From Mycobacterium triplex (GTDB taxonomy: Bacteria > Actinomycetota > Actinomycetes > Mycobacteriales > Mycobacteriaceae): DNA of 64,000 nucleotides. The notes below the pieces were generated by a model. It saw only the letters and a list, made by a program, of their open reading frames with translations. It made no database searches and was not told the origin of the DNA. The stretch spans positions 759,330 to 823,329 of the forward strand of contig NZ_HG964446.1 in the NCBI RefSeq assembly GCF_000689255.1. The letters run 5' to 3'. The number at the start of each line of letters is the position of its first letter. The first letter of the stretch is position 1. The position numbers were made by a program, and so were the translations under genes. Shown one piece after another: positions 27,671 through 36,538 of the stretch.

Positions 27671-28903
27671 ATGAGCACAACGACGTGTCCGTTCGGAGAG
27701 AACTTCGATTTCACCGACCCCGACGTATTGCTGGCCGGCCTTCCGGTCACTCAATTCGCCGAGCTGCGCCGCACGGCGCCGGTGTGGTGGAACCCGCAGC
27801 CTGAGTCGGTCTTCGACGACGGGGGCTACTGGGTGATCAGCCGCCACGAGGACGTCAAGGCCGTTTCCCGGGACAGTCACCTGTGGTCGACCAACCGCAA
27901 GGGCGCCGTCATGCGCCTTCCCGACGGGGTTACGGCCGAGCAGCTCGAGCTGACCAAGGCCTTGCTGATCAACCACGACGCGCCCGAACACACCCGGCTG
28001 CGCAAGCTGGTGTCGCGGCTGTTCACACCGCGCGCGATCGCCTCGCTCGAACAGAAGCTGGCCGCAGCGGCGGCCGAGATCGTGCGCACCGCCGCGCTCA
28101 AGGGAGACGGTGACTTCGTCGGCGACGTTGCGATGAACCTGCCCCTGCTGGCGATCGCCGACCTGATCGGCGTGCCGGAGGCCGATCGCGCGAAGTTGTT
28201 CGACTGGACCAACGCGATCATGAACACCGACGATCCCGACTTCGACAGCGATCCCACCGTCGCCAACGCCGAGCTGATGGCCTACGCCTACAACATGGCC
28301 GACGAGCGGCGCCGCTGCCCGGCCGACGACATCGTCACGCGCCTGATTCAGGCCGACATCGACGGGGATGCGCTCGGCGACGTCGAATTCGCGTTCTTCG
28401 TCATCCTGCTGGCCGTGGCCGGCAACGAAACCACGCGCAATGCCATGACGCACGGGATGAACGCGTTCTTCGACAACCCCGAGCAGTGGGAATTGTTCAA
28501 GCGGGAGCGCCCGGCCACCGCGGTCGACGAGATCATCCGGTGGGCCAGCCCGGTGCATTGCTTCCAGCGCACCGCCCTTGCCGACGTCGAACTCGGCGGT
28601 GTCACCGTCAAGGAAGGCCAGCGTGTGGGCTTGTTCTACAGTTCGGCCAACTTCGACGAGGAAGTTTTCGACAATCCCTTCCGGTTCGACATCTCGCGCA
28701 ATCCCAATCCGCACCTGAGTTTCGGCGGTAGTGGGGCGCACTACTGTATCGGCGCCAACCTGGCTCGCATGGAGATCAAGCTGATATTCGACGAGCTCGC
28801 CGAGCAGATACCCGACATCACCAAGCTCGCCGAGCCGCAGCGACTGCGATCGGGCTGGATCAACGGGGTCAAACGCCTCGACGTCGCCTACGGCGCCAGA
28901 TAG
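27671..28903 (+). CDS. Cytochrome P450, CYP125-like
   Basis: A 410-residue P450 that, read against the recalled sequence of CYP125A1 (Rv3545c), matches along its whole length. Shared segments include 'FDFTDP', 'ELRRTAPVWW', 'AGNETTRNAMTHGM' (I helix, 250-263), 'ADDIVTRLIQADIDG' and the heme loop 'FGGSGAHYCIGANLARM' with C359. The ExxR is EIIR (287-290). CYP125 hydroxylates C26/27 of the cholesterol side chain, so a steroid or branched isoprenoid substrate is likely. It is a paralog outside the cholesterol cluster with its own TetR regulator. Confidence 0.87.
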   Translation: MSTTTCPFGENFDFTDPDVLLAGLPVTQFAELRRTAPVWWNPQPESVFDDGGYWVISRHEDVKAVSRDSHLWSTNRKGAVMRLPDGVTAEQLELTKALLINHDAPEHTRLRKLVSRLFTPRAIASLEQKLAAAAAEIVRTAALKGDGDFVGDVAMNLPLLAIADLIGVPEADRAKLFDWTNAIMNTDDPDFDSDPTVANAELMAYAYNMADERRRCPADDIVTRLIQADIDGDALGDVEFAFFVILLAVAGNETTRNAMTHGMNAFFDNPEQWELFKRERPATAVDEIIRWASPVHCFQRTALADVELGGVTVKEGQRVGLFYSSANFDEEVFDNPFRFDISRNPNPHLSFGGSGAHYCIGANLARMEIKLIFDELAEQIPDITKLAEPQRLRSGWINGVKRLDVAYGAR

Positions 28904-29016
28904 GCGGGGTCATTGACCTGGGCGCCAATTGCCCTGTGGCACAACGTGAATGTGCAACCCGAGGTTGGCCGTCAGCGGGCGGAGCCGCGATTTGTTCGGG
29001 ACGCGAAAAAGTCTGT
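28904..29016. other. Gap after the CYP125-like gene
   Basis: 113 bases between the P450 stop and the end of the small minus-strand gene. It contains a GTCTGTCTAGAC near-palindrome around 29010 and no convincing ORF. Nothing further was recognised. Confidence 0.3.
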
Positions 29017-29142
29017 CTAGACGGGCGGGTAGGCCGGCGGCGGGTACCCGTTCCCGTCGACAACCCCGCGCAGGCCCCAGGTGAAATACTTCATGAAGAA
29101 TTCGATTTCGTCGCTGCCGTCGTAATCCGGACTCGGATCCAT
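29017..29142 (-). CDS. Conserved small acidic/aromatic protein (41 aa)
   Basis: A 41-residue ORF beginning 'MDPSPDYDGSDEIEFFMKYF' and ending with a Pro/Tyr-rich 'PPPAYPPV'. It is acidic in its first half and has an aromatic middle. It lies opposite the Rv0158-type TetR gene. H37Rv has, as I recall, a similarly placed small gene (Rv0157A), which supports coding status. No function is known. Confidence 0.6.
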   Translation of the reverse strand: MDPSPDYDGSDEIEFFMKYFTWGLRGVVDGNGYPPPAYPPV

Positions 29143-29230
29143 CGCCCCACCTCTGTACTCGCGACTAGTTCGAATATCGAAGTCTAGTCGCATCCGCGCC
29201 GGTGCGACAGGCACCGATACCTCTAAACTG

Positions 29231-29249
29231 TCCAACCAGTTGATTGGTA
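29231..29249. promoter_or_regulatory. Candidate TetR operator
   Basis: The segment around ACCA-GTTGAT-TGGT, within TCCAACCAGTTGATTGGTA (29231-29249), is a near-perfect dyad about 70 bases upstream of the TetR start at 29317 and within the divergent region to the 41-residue gene. Autoregulation is plausible. Confidence 0.45.
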
Positions 29250-29316
29250 CTTTGCCTAGACCGGGCCCGAAGTCACGCCCATTCGGCCCCGCTGGTAGCG
29301 ACGATAGTGAGTACAG

Positions 29317-29952
29317 ATGACATCCGACAGCATCACCCGCAACGGGTTGACGCGCCGCGAGGAGTTGCTGGCGGTCGCCACCAAGCTGTTCGCCGCCCGG
29401 GGCTATCACGGCACCCGGATGGATGACGTCGCCGACGTCATCGGCCTGAACAAGGCGACCGTCTACCACTACTACGCCAGCAAGTCGCTGATCCTGTTCG
29501 ACATCTACCGCCAGGCCGCCGAGGGCACGCTGGCCGCCGTACACGACGACCCGTCCTGGACGGCCCGCGAGGCGCTCTATCAATACACGATTCGGCTGCT
29601 CACGGGCATCGCGAGCGATCCCGAGCGGGCCGCGGTGTACTTCCAGGAGCAGCCCTACATCACCGAATGGTTCACCGAGGAACAGGTCGCCGAGGTCCGG
29701 GAGAAGGAAGCCCAGGTCTACCACCACGTGCACGGCCTGATCGACCGCGGCATCGCCAACGGCGAGTTCTATCCGTGCGACTCTCACGTGCTGGCGCTGG
29801 GCTACATCGGGATGACGCTGGGCAGCTACCGCTGGCTGCGGCCCAGCGGACGGCGCAGCGCCAAGGAAATCGCCGCCGAGTTCAGCACCGCCCTGCTGCG
29901 CGGGTTGATCCGCGACGAGACGATCCGCACGGAGTCTCCGCTCGGGCCGTAG
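29317..29952 (+). CDS. TetR-family regulator (Rv0158 type)
   Basis: A 211-residue regulator nearly identical to what I recall of Rv0158. The helix-turn-helix is 'VADVIGLNKATVYHYYASKSLILFDI' (about 36-61). The ligand domain contains 'YFQEQPYITEWFTEEQVAEVREKEAQVYHHV', typical of TetR regulators of fatty-acid and lipid genes. It starts at ATG 29317. The target genes are not evident; the small membrane protein gene follows after 70 bases. Confidence 0.9.
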   Translation: MTSDSITRNGLTRREELLAVATKLFAARGYHGTRMDDVADVIGLNKATVYHYYASKSLILFDIYRQAAEGTLAAVHDDPSWTAREALYQYTIRLLTGIASDPERAAVYFQEQPYITEWFTEEQVAEVREKEAQVYHHVHGLIDRGIANGEFYPCDSHVLALGYIGMTLGSYRWLRPSGRRSAKEIAAEFSTALLRGLIRDETIRTESPLGP

Positions 29953-30022
29953 GGCCGGCGCCCTAGGCACGGCCTACTACGAAGGGTAGTATTTGGGCCA
30001 CCGGCTATCCCGGAGGTTCACA

Positions 30023-30457
30023 ATGAAGTGGAGTTTCGCTCAAATCGGCCTGCTGATCATCTGCATCGTCCACGTGGTCCAGGCCGTGATCGGTTTCATT
30101 CTCGAGCCCAGCTTCGCGACCGGTCCGGGCGCGCCGACCGTGCAGCTGTTGGGGATGGATTACAACGGATGGCACGCGGTGGCGGGTCTGGCCCTGTTCG
30201 CACCCGGCCTGGTATTCGCGATGCGAAGGTCATGGTCGGTTTTGTATCTGATTCTTGCGGCCGCGGCCGGCGCGCTGCCGGGGATCTGGGCGTTCTTCTC
30301 TCATCAGGTCGCCCTCGTCTTCAGTTTTCCGAACAACACCACCGACGCGGTCGTGCACCTGGTCACCGCGGCGATCATGTTTGCGGTCGCCGGCATCCAG
30401 ATCCGGATCGACGGCGGACTACGTAATTCGCTCGCCGACCTGCACAAGACCCGGTAG
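30023..30457 (+). CDS. Four-helix integral membrane protein (DUF4383-like)
   Basis: A 144-residue membrane protein with four hydrophobic segments, about residues 5-25, 45-65, 75-95 and 105-128, and short loops. A CGGAGG ribosome site (30011-30016) fixes ATG 30023. The pattern resembles DUF4383-like proteins of actinobacteria, but assignment is by topology only. No function is predicted. Confidence 0.7.
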   Translation: MKWSFAQIGLLIICIVHVVQAVIGFILEPSFATGPGAPTVQLLGMDYNGWHAVAGLALFAPGLVFAMRRSWSVLYLILAAAAGALPGIWAFFSHQVALVFSFPNNTTDAVVHLVTAAIMFAVAGIQIRIDGGLRNSLADLHKTR

Positions 30458-30708
30458 CTCACCGGGCCGCTGAGTAGAACTACTCACCCATAACGCGTAG
30501 CACTGCGCGGGTCTTGGTGGTTGTTGCCCGGCAATGCTTTTCGGGTGCGAACACTTCCTGGCCCCGCCGAGCTGGCCGCCCAGACGCCGGCCGATCGCGA
30601 CCGGGTCTCCTCGCTCGCGGGCGATCGCGCTCCCGGCGCGCAAGACCCCGGAAGTTATGGACTAGTGTCTAGAAAAGCTTTCCAGGCTTCAAGGGACGGA
30701 GACTGAAG
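30458..30708. promoter_or_regulatory. Gap with palindromes before the DapB-like reductase gene
   Basis: 251 bases without a credible gene. CTAG-TGT-CTAG (30662-30672) followed by the imperfect dyad CTAGAAAAGCTTTCCAG (30669-30685) sits 23-46 bases upstream of ATG 30709, a sensible operator or promoter position. Nothing else was recognised. Confidence 0.4.
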
Positions 30709-31809
30709 ATGGCGATCCGCGTCGCGCACGTCGGTACCGGAAATGTCGGAGGCCTGGCCCTGGCCGAACTGATCGCGAATCCGCAGTTCGACCTGACCGG
30801 CGTCAACGTGTCCACGCCGGAAAAGGTGGGCCGCGATGCCGGGGAACTGTGCGGCGTCGGCCTGGATACCCCCACGGTCACCGGGATCAAGGCCGTCAAC
30901 GACTTGGACGCCATCATCGCCGCCAAACCCGAGTGCGTCGTCTACTGCGCGATGGGCGACACCCGGCTGCCCGAGGCGATGGCCGACGTCATGCGCATCC
31001 TCGCCGCCGGCATCAACGTGGTCGGGTCGTCGCCCGGGCTGCTGCAGTTCCCGTGGGGTGTGATGCCCGACAAGTACATCGCCCGCGTGGAAGACGCTGC
31101 CCAGCAAGGTAATTCGAGCATCTTTATCAGCGGCGTCGACCCGGGGTTCGCCAACGACCTGATCCCGTTCGCGTTGGCCGGGACCTGTCAGCGCATCGAG
31201 CAGGTGCGCTGCATGGAGATTCACGACTACGCGTCGTACAACGGCGAAGAAGTCATGACCTACATGGGGTTCGCCAAGCCCATGGACGAGATTCCGATGC
31301 TGTTGCAACCGGGCGTCCTGTCCATCGCCTGGGGGACCGCGATCCGTCAGCTGGCCGCCGGCCTCGGCATCGAGGTCGACGAGATCACCGAGTCCTACCA
31401 GCGCGAACCGGCTCCGGAGGACTTCGACATCGCGGTCGGCCACGTGGCCAAGGGCACCGTGGCGGTGCTGCAGTTCGAGATTCGCGGCATGGTCAAGGGC
31501 CACCCCGCCATCGTGATCGAACACGTCACCCGGCTGCGGCCCGACCTGCGCCCCGACTTGCCCCAGCCCGCCTCCGGGGACGGCTCGTACCGCGTCGAGA
31601 TCACCGGCGAGCCGTCGTATGCCGTGGACATCATTCCGAGCAGCCGCAAGGGCGACCACAACCACGCCGCGATCGCCGGCGCCGCGGGCCGCATCGTCAA
31701 CGCGATCCCGGCCGTGATCGCCGCACCGCCGGGCATTCGGACCACACTCGACCTGCCGCTGATAACCGGCAAAGGCCTTTACGCGCCAAGCACTTTGGTG
31801 ACCACCTAA
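30709..31809 (+). CDS. DapB-like NAD(P)-dependent dehydrogenase
   Basis: A 366-residue protein with an N-terminal Rossmann domain of the dihydrodipicolinate reductase type ('VAHVGTGNVGGLALAELIANP', residues 5-25). It continues as the mycobacterial/actinobacterial amine-dehydrogenase-like family, with 'ISGVDPGFANDLIPFALAGTC' near 143. It is clearly longer than lysine-pathway DapB and lacks its context. In mycobacteria such proteins are usually annotated as dihydrodipicolinate reductase N-terminal domain proteins of unknown substrate. It is followed after 19 bases by an SDR. Confidence 0.82.
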   Translation: MAIRVAHVGTGNVGGLALAELIANPQFDLTGVNVSTPEKVGRDAGELCGVGLDTPTVTGIKAVNDLDAIIAAKPECVVYCAMGDTRLPEAMADVMRILAAGINVVGSSPGLLQFPWGVMPDKYIARVEDAAQQGNSSIFISGVDPGFANDLIPFALAGTCQRIEQVRCMEIHDYASYNGEEVMTYMGFAKPMDEIPMLLQPGVLSIAWGTAIRQLAAGLGIEVDEITESYQREPAPEDFDIAVGHVAKGTVAVLQFEIRGMVKGHPAIVIEHVTRLRPDLRPDLPQPASGDGSYRVEITGEPSYAVDIIPSSRKGDHNHAAIAGAAGRIVNAIPAVIAAPPGIRTTLDLPLITGKGLYAPSTLVTT

Positions 31810-31828
31810 ATCGAAAGGAGACCCTCAC

Positions 31829-32572
31829 GTGGGTCGGGTAGACGGAAAAGTTGCACTCATCAGTGGCGCAGCCGGCGGCATGGGCGCCGAAGACGCGCGC
31901 CTGCTCGTCGAGGAGGGCGCCAAGGTGGTGATCGGCGACATCCTCGACGACCAGGGCAAGGCGCTGGCCGAGGAGATCGGCGACTCCGCGCGCTACGTCC
32001 ACCTCGACGTCACGCAGCCCGACCAGTGGGACGCCGCGGTCGCCACCGCGATCGGCGAATTCGGGAAGCTCAACGTGCTGGTCAACAACGCCGGAACCGT
32101 CGCGCTCGGCCCGCTCAAGAGCTTCGATCTGGCCAAGTGGCAGAAGGTCATTGACGTCAACCTGACCGGGACCTTCCTGGGCATGCGGGTGGCCGTCGAG
32201 CCGATGATCGCGGCCGGCGGCGGCTCGATCATCAACGTGTCATCGATCGAAGGCCTGCGCGGCGCGCCCATGGTGCACCCGTACGTCGCGTCCAAGTGGG
32301 GCGTGCGCGGCCTGGCCAAGTCGGCCGCCCTGGAGCTGGCGCCGCACAACATCCGGGTCAACTCCGTCCACCCGGGCTTCATCAAGACCCCGATGACCAA
32401 ACACCTGCCCGAGGACATGGTCACCATTCCGCTGGGCCGGCCCGGGCAGGTGCGGGAGGTCGCGACGTTCATCCTGTTCCTGGCCAGCGACGAGTCGTCC
32501 TATTCCACCGGCAGTGAGTTCATCATGGACGGCGGCCTGATCACCGACGTGAACCACAAGGACTTGTTCTGA
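31829..32572 (+). CDS. Short-chain dehydrogenase similar to FabG3/20-beta-HSD
   Basis: A 247-residue classical SDR. 'SGAAGGMGAEDARLL' (11-25), 'NNAGTVALGPL', catalytic 'SSIEGLRGAPMVHPYVASKWGVRGL' and 'HPGFIKTPMT' closely follow Rv2002 (FabG3, a 20-beta-hydroxysteroid dehydrogenase). A GAAAGGAG ribosome site (31813-31820) precedes the GTG start. A steroid or related hydroxy-ketone substrate is plausible. It ends before a pair of hairpins. Confidence 0.87.
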   Translation: MGRVDGKVALISGAAGGMGAEDARLLVEEGAKVVIGDILDDQGKALAEEIGDSARYVHLDVTQPDQWDAAVATAIGEFGKLNVLVNNAGTVALGPLKSFDLAKWQKVIDVNLTGTFLGMRVAVEPMIAAGGGSIINVSSIEGLRGAPMVHPYVASKWGVRGLAKSAALELAPHNIRVNSVHPGFIKTPMTKHLPEDMVTIPLGRPGQVREVATFILFLASDESSYSTGSEFIMDGGLITDVNHKDLF

Positions 32573-32576
32573 CGCG

Positions 32577-32652
32577 AAGGCGCCGAGCGAGTAGCGCCTT
32601 GTGGTCCGCCTCCGAGGTTTGCCACTGAAAATGCTTGCGCAGCAAGGGCATT
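32577..32652. terminator. Two hairpins between convergent SDR and kinase genes
   Basis: AAGGCGC (32577-32583) pairs with GCGCCTT (32594-32600) over a 10-base loop. Further on, AATGC-TTGC (32630-32638) pairs with GCAA-GG-GCATT (32642-32652) with a small bulge. The 110-base gap has no gene. These are likely termination structures for both strands. Confidence 0.5.
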
Positions 32653-32682
32653 AGCGCGTACCGGGTGTGGGCGGTCCTTTGA

Positions 32683-34239
32683 TCAGGCCCCGCATTGACC
32701 GGCGGCCTCGGCGGGACCATTGCAGAACGGCAGTTCGGCGATGCCTTTGACGGTCATCTCCAGGAGTTGGCCGGGCAAGACCGCGGCGAGATGGGCCGTC
32801 ACCGGTGCGCCGACTGTATAGAACGCGTCCGAGCTGGCCGTAACGGCTCCGCTGGCGAAGCCGTTCGCCACCGAGGTGAGCGCGAAGTCAATGGTGTTTT
32901 CCGTTGGCGTCGTGCAGGCGGTGCATCCTCGGTAGGTCAAGCGGCCGGTGCCGGTGCTGTCGATGACGACCCTGCCGGTGTGTGCCTGCCAGACCCCGAC
33001 GTAGGGGGCCAACCCGGGTACCTCGGCGCTAGGAGATGCAGGCGTGGACACGGGGCCCGCCGAAGGTGGGGTGGGTTGCGCGGTCGGCGGTGCGGGCGCG
33101 GGTTGCGCGGTCGGGGTTGGGGTTGGCGGCTGGTGTCCGTGTAGGAGTGCCCGCACGGGGCCGTAGACGACGAGGCCCACTCCGATCACGACCACGCCCA
33201 GTACTGCAATCAGCCAACTCGGACGCCGTCGGGAGGGGCGTTGTGGCGGTGCACCGATGGGGAAGGGCCGGTAGTCAGCGGGACCGGCTGCCGGGGCAGG
33301 GGACGGGCTAACCGGACGCTGGTGCGTCGCGGCGAGGTCGGGGGCAGGTGGCAAACGAGCGTCCGCGTGGGCGCGAGCGGTGGTCGGGTCCGAAATCCGC
33401 GTGGATGCGCCGCGCGGTGCCAGCGGCATCGTGATGGCGTCGCGGGCGGCATCGGCCAGCTCGACGGTAGTGGTGTAGCGGTGGTCGGGATCCTTGGCCA
33501 TGCCGGTCGCGATGACTTGATCGACCTCAGGGGGCACGTCGGGCCGGGTGACCGAGACCTGAGGCGGAGGAATGTGAAGGTGTGCCGCCACCAGCTGCGC
33601 CATCGTGTCGCCGGGAAAAGGCGGGTGTCCCGTCAGGGCCTCGTACAGCACACAAGCCAGCGAATAGACGTCGGCGCGCGCATCTTCTTCTGCCTGATTG
33701 TCCAGACGCTCGGGTGCGATGTATTCGAACGTGCCGATTGGGTTGCCGTACTTGGTCATTCGGGTGTCGTTGATGGCGCGGGCGATGCCGAAATCGATGA
33801 GGTAGGCGAAGTCGTCGTCGTCGAGCAGAATGTTCGACGGTTTGATATCGCGGTGCAGCAGGCCCGCCTGGTGGGCCGCGTGCACGGCTTTGGCGACCTG
33901 TTCGATGATGCGCACCGCGCGCGCGGGAGCCAGCGGCCCCTCGCCGAGTACAGCTTGCAGATCGCGCCCCTCGATGAGACGCATATCGACGTAAAGCTGG
34001 CCTTCGATTTCGCCGTAGTGATGGATTGGAATGATGTGCGGGTTGTTCAACCGCGCGGCGGCATGGGCCTCCCGACGGAATCGCCGCTGAAATTCTTCAT
34101 CATCGGAAAAATGCGCGGGTAGCAATTTCAGGGCGACGATCCGGTCCGTTTCGCTGTCATGGGCGCGCCATACCTCACCCATGCCCCCGCGGCCCAGCAA
34201 TTCGATAAGTCGATAACGCCCGAACGGCGTGCCTTTCAC
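32683..34239 (-). CDS. Transmembrane Ser/Thr protein kinase (PknE/F/H-like)
   Basis: A 518-residue receptor kinase. The kinase domain covers about 8-265: Gly loop 'GRGGMGEVW' (16-24), catalytic Lys38 in 'VALKLL', 'HRDIKPSN' (129-136), 'DFG' (149-151) and 'GTFEYIAPE' (169-177). A Pro-rich juxtamembrane segment leads to one membrane helix (about 342-362). Outside lies a Pro/Thr linker (about 370-410) and a Cys-bearing sensor domain (415-518) with four cysteines ('GCTACTTP', 'FCNG', 'QCGA'). It starts at GTG 34239, 56 bases downstream of an EmbR-like gene on the same strand, which is the likely phosphorylation partner. Confidence 0.92.
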   Translation of the reverse strand: MKGTPFGRYRLIELLGRGGMGEVWRAHDSETDRIVALKLLPAHFSDDEEFQRRFRREAHAAARLNNPHIIPIHHYGEIEGQLYVDMRLIEGRDLQAVLGEGPLAPARAVRIIEQVAKAVHAAHQAGLLHRDIKPSNILLDDDDFAYLIDFGIARAINDTRMTKYGNPIGTFEYIAPERLDNQAEEDARADVYSLACVLYEALTGHPPFPGDTMAQLVAAHLHIPPPQVSVTRPDVPPEVDQVIATGMAKDPDHRYTTTVELADAARDAITMPLAPRGASTRISDPTTARAHADARLPPAPDLAATHQRPVSPSPAPAAGPADYRPFPIGAPPQRPSRRRPSWLIAVLGVVVIGVGLVVYGPVRALLHGHQPPTPTPTAQPAPAPPTAQPTPPSAGPVSTPASPSAEVPGLAPYVGVWQAHTGRVVIDSTGTGRLTYRGCTACTTPTENTIDFALTSVANGFASGAVTASSDAFYTVGAPVTAHLAAVLPGQLLEMTVKGIAELPFCNGPAEAAGQCGA

Positions 34240-34295
34240 CGGCTCACCATATGTGATCAGTCGCGTCGGCGGCGATGAATCCGGTTCGCGGGCAG

Positions 34296-35423
34296 CTAGG
34301 GCCGTTGGGTTTTGAAGATGAAGTGGTGACCGCAGATGCTGATGCGATCACCGTCGACAAGGGTGGCGCTGGGTCGGAGTCGGCGGTGTTGAACATGCAC
34401 CCCGTTGGCCGATCTCAGATCAGCAATCATGAAACTTCCTCCGGTATCGACGATTACCGCGTGGTGTCTGCTGACGTCGTCGTCGTTGAGGACGACGTCG
34501 TTGTCCGGAAGGCGCCCTATCGTGGTGATCGCCGCGTGAAGTGGATAGTGCTGCCCGGTCGCGCCGCACAGCCAGGCGACAACCTCGTTGCGGGGCGAGG
34601 TCGGGTGCGCGGCCGCCACGGCTCTGGCCGCGGTAGTCTTGGCGGCCCGCTTGATGTCCAGCCGTTCCTGACGCAGGATTCGCGCGTGCAGGGCGCTGAC
34701 TGCCGGTCCCGGATCGATGCCCAAATCGTGCGCCAGGATGGCTTTGAGTCGTCGGTAGGTTTCAAGGGCGGCAGACTGGCGCTCGCTGACGTAATAGGCG
34801 GTGATCAGTTGCGCCCACAGCGGTTCGTGGTAGGGATGCTTGGTGGCGAGCGCTTCCAGGTCACCGATCACCGCATCCGCGCGCCCGCAAGCGATTTCGG
34901 CTTCCGCCCGGCTCACATGAGTCGACAGATGGTCTTCGGCCAGCGCGGTGGCGAAGGCCGCCACGAACGGAAAGTCGCGCAGGTCATCGAGCACCGGGCC
35001 GCGCCATTCGTTCAGTGCGGCCGATAGGTGACTGCTGGCCTGTTCGAATCGCCCTGCCGCGGCCGCGCGCATCCCTGCGGCCTTATGCGTTATGAACCGC
35101 TCCAGATCGCAATCGCCGGCGGCAACGGTGAGCCGGTAGCCCGGCGATGCGCTGGCTAGCACCGCGTACGGATCCGCCCCGGCATTGCCGAGCAGTCGGC
35201 GCAGATTGGACACGTAGGAGTGGATGCTGGTCCGTGCTGCCGGCACCGGCGACTCATCCCAGGTCGCGTCGATCAACGACTCCATGCTGACCGCGCGATT
35301 TCGATTGATCAGCAGTGCGGCCAATACCGCGCGCTGTTTGGGTGTACCCAACTGGACGGGCCTGCCGTTCCGTGACACCTGCAACGGCCCAAGAAGATAG
35401 AACTCCAGACGAGTTTCGTCCAT
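34296..35423 (-). CDS. EmbR-like transcriptional activator (BTAD and FHA domains)
   Basis: A 375-residue regulator of the SARP/EmbR type. The N-terminal OmpR-like winged helix spans about 5-100 ('TPKQRAVLAALLINRNRAVSMESLIDATW'), and the bacterial transcriptional activation domain about 105-250. A C-terminal FHA domain (about 293-375) has the phosphothreonine-binding residues in 'IGRLPDNDVVLNDDDVSRHHA' and 'SANGV'. EmbR is phosphorylated by PknH-type kinases and bound through FHA, so the downstream receptor kinase is the natural partner. It resembles EmbR2 of some M. tuberculosis strains. Target genes may include the secreted-protein genes nearby. Confidence 0.9.
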   Translation of the reverse strand: MDETRLEFYLLGPLQVSRNGRPVQLGTPKQRAVLAALLINRNRAVSMESLIDATWDESPVPAARTSIHSYVSNLRRLLGNAGADPYAVLASASPGYRLTVAAGDCDLERFITHKAAGMRAAAAGRFEQASSHLSAALNEWRGPVLDDLRDFPFVAAFATALAEDHLSTHVSRAEAEIACGRADAVIGDLEALATKHPYHEPLWAQLITAYYVSERQSAALETYRRLKAILAHDLGIDPGPAVSALHARILRQERLDIKRAAKTTAARAVAAAHPTSPRNEVVAWLCGATGQHYPLHAAITTIGRLPDNDVVLNDDDVSRHHAVIVDTGGSFMIADLRSANGVHVQHRRLRPSATLVDGDRISICGHHFIFKTQRP

Positions 35424-35857
35424 CGCGCTGCAGGCCTCCGGGTGATCAGCGACGTCGCGGGTTCCATTGTGAGCCGCACCCGCGCTGGGCGATACCTAAA
35501 AGTCGGCCACGCGCTGAACGCGAAGGCCGTTATGGACCGCATCGGCCCGCCGCTTAGCGTTTACCGCGTTTAATAGTCCATATCGCGTTACGATCTGCGC
35601 CAAGAAAGTTCCAAGGCGTCCGCCCCAGGGTCTCCTACTACATCCCGAACCCGGACAAACTACGAACGAGCTGGTCTAAGGAGGGGCTCTGGGCTATCAA
35701 ATACGTAGCTCAGTTAATCGAATTGAGCGAATTTCCAGCGCGACCTTGACCAACATCGCGAAATATCATGGCCGCGGACACCAGACAAATTTTTATGCCG
35801 GGGGGGTTAGCTAACGAGACGCCCGAGCATGGCGAAGGCGCAAATGGAAGGACAAAT
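35424..35857. other. AT-richer intergenic stretch without a clear gene
   Basis: 434 bases between the divergent EmbR-like gene and the membrane protein gene. Base composition is visibly less GC-rich than the flanks, especially 35690-35790. No convincing gene, tRNA or repeat was found. It should hold the promoters of both flanking genes. GCGTTTA occurs in loosely repeated form near 35558-35570. Confidence 0.4.
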
Positions 35858-36538
35858 ATGGACGTCGACGCTGCTGCATCTGTGGCGATTTTTGTTGTCA
35901 TCCCCTGGCTGCTCTTGAACTTCCCATTGGTTTACCGGACAGTGGGCTATTTGCAGCCCCACCCGCTGCGTGTCGAGCCTGACGGCACAAGATTCTGCGG
36001 AATATTCCGAAGCTGGACACTTTCTTCCGTTACAGGCCGCGTTCTCGGGTCGAGCACCACAACCCACACTCACGGCGCCGTCCGCTACGATGCGTATTCA
36101 GATCGATTATCGGGGGGCATTAGGACCGATGTGCGCGACACGGTCCGTGTACAAACGGCTGACGGAAATCAGAGCGACGTGACGCTATTGAATTATAACG
36201 TCAGCGTGCAGCCGGGCGACGTAATTACCGTGTGGTATGCCAATAAAGGCGAAAAATGGGTCACCGTGGCGGTGCTCAACCACACAACGCGGCAGCAGAA
36301 CCTTAACTCTGGAGATCTATCCAGGATTCTCGCGCCGAAGGTTGGCGGATACATGGTTCTTATTATCGTCGTGAATTCGCTACTCTCGGTCTTCGTCTGT
36401 TTCCTGCTCCCCTTCTGGGGTATATTGCTTGGGCTATTTCTCTGGGGGCTAAAGCGCGCCAGGCGTACCTTTGCTCAAGCGGACATCGCCCCGCTCTGGC
36501 AACTGGGTGAAGCCAACGCGCGGCGTCTGGTGGCCTAA
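35858..36538 (+). CDS. Membrane-anchored protein of unknown function
   Basis: A 226-residue protein with an N-terminal hydrophobic segment (about 5-28), a central polar domain rich in Thr/Val ('VRVQTADGNQSDVTLLNYNVSVQPGDVITVWYANKG') that looks like a small beta-barrel, and two C-terminal hydrophobic segments (about 160-200). The start at ATG 35858 has a GAAGGA ribosome site; the upstream in-frame start at 35768 lacks one. Codon use is less GC-biased than in neighbours, which suggests acquisition or relaxed selection. I do not recognise the family. Confidence 0.62.
   Translation: MDVDAAASVAIFVVIPWLLLNFPLVYRTVGYLQPHPLRVEPDGTRFCGIFRSWTLSSVTGRVLGSSTTTHTHGAVRYDAYSDRLSGGIRTDVRDTVRVQTADGNQSDVTLLNYNVSVQPGDVITVWYANKGEKWVTVAVLNHTTRQQNLNSGDLSRILAPKVGGYMVLIIVVNSLLSVFVCFLLPFWGILLGLFLWGLKRARRTFAQADIAPLWQLGEANARRLVA

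Noticed and set aside
30521..30706. 61-codon plus-strand frame before the DapB-like gene
   Set aside because: No ribosome site and no family similarity; it ends just before the promoter palindromes.
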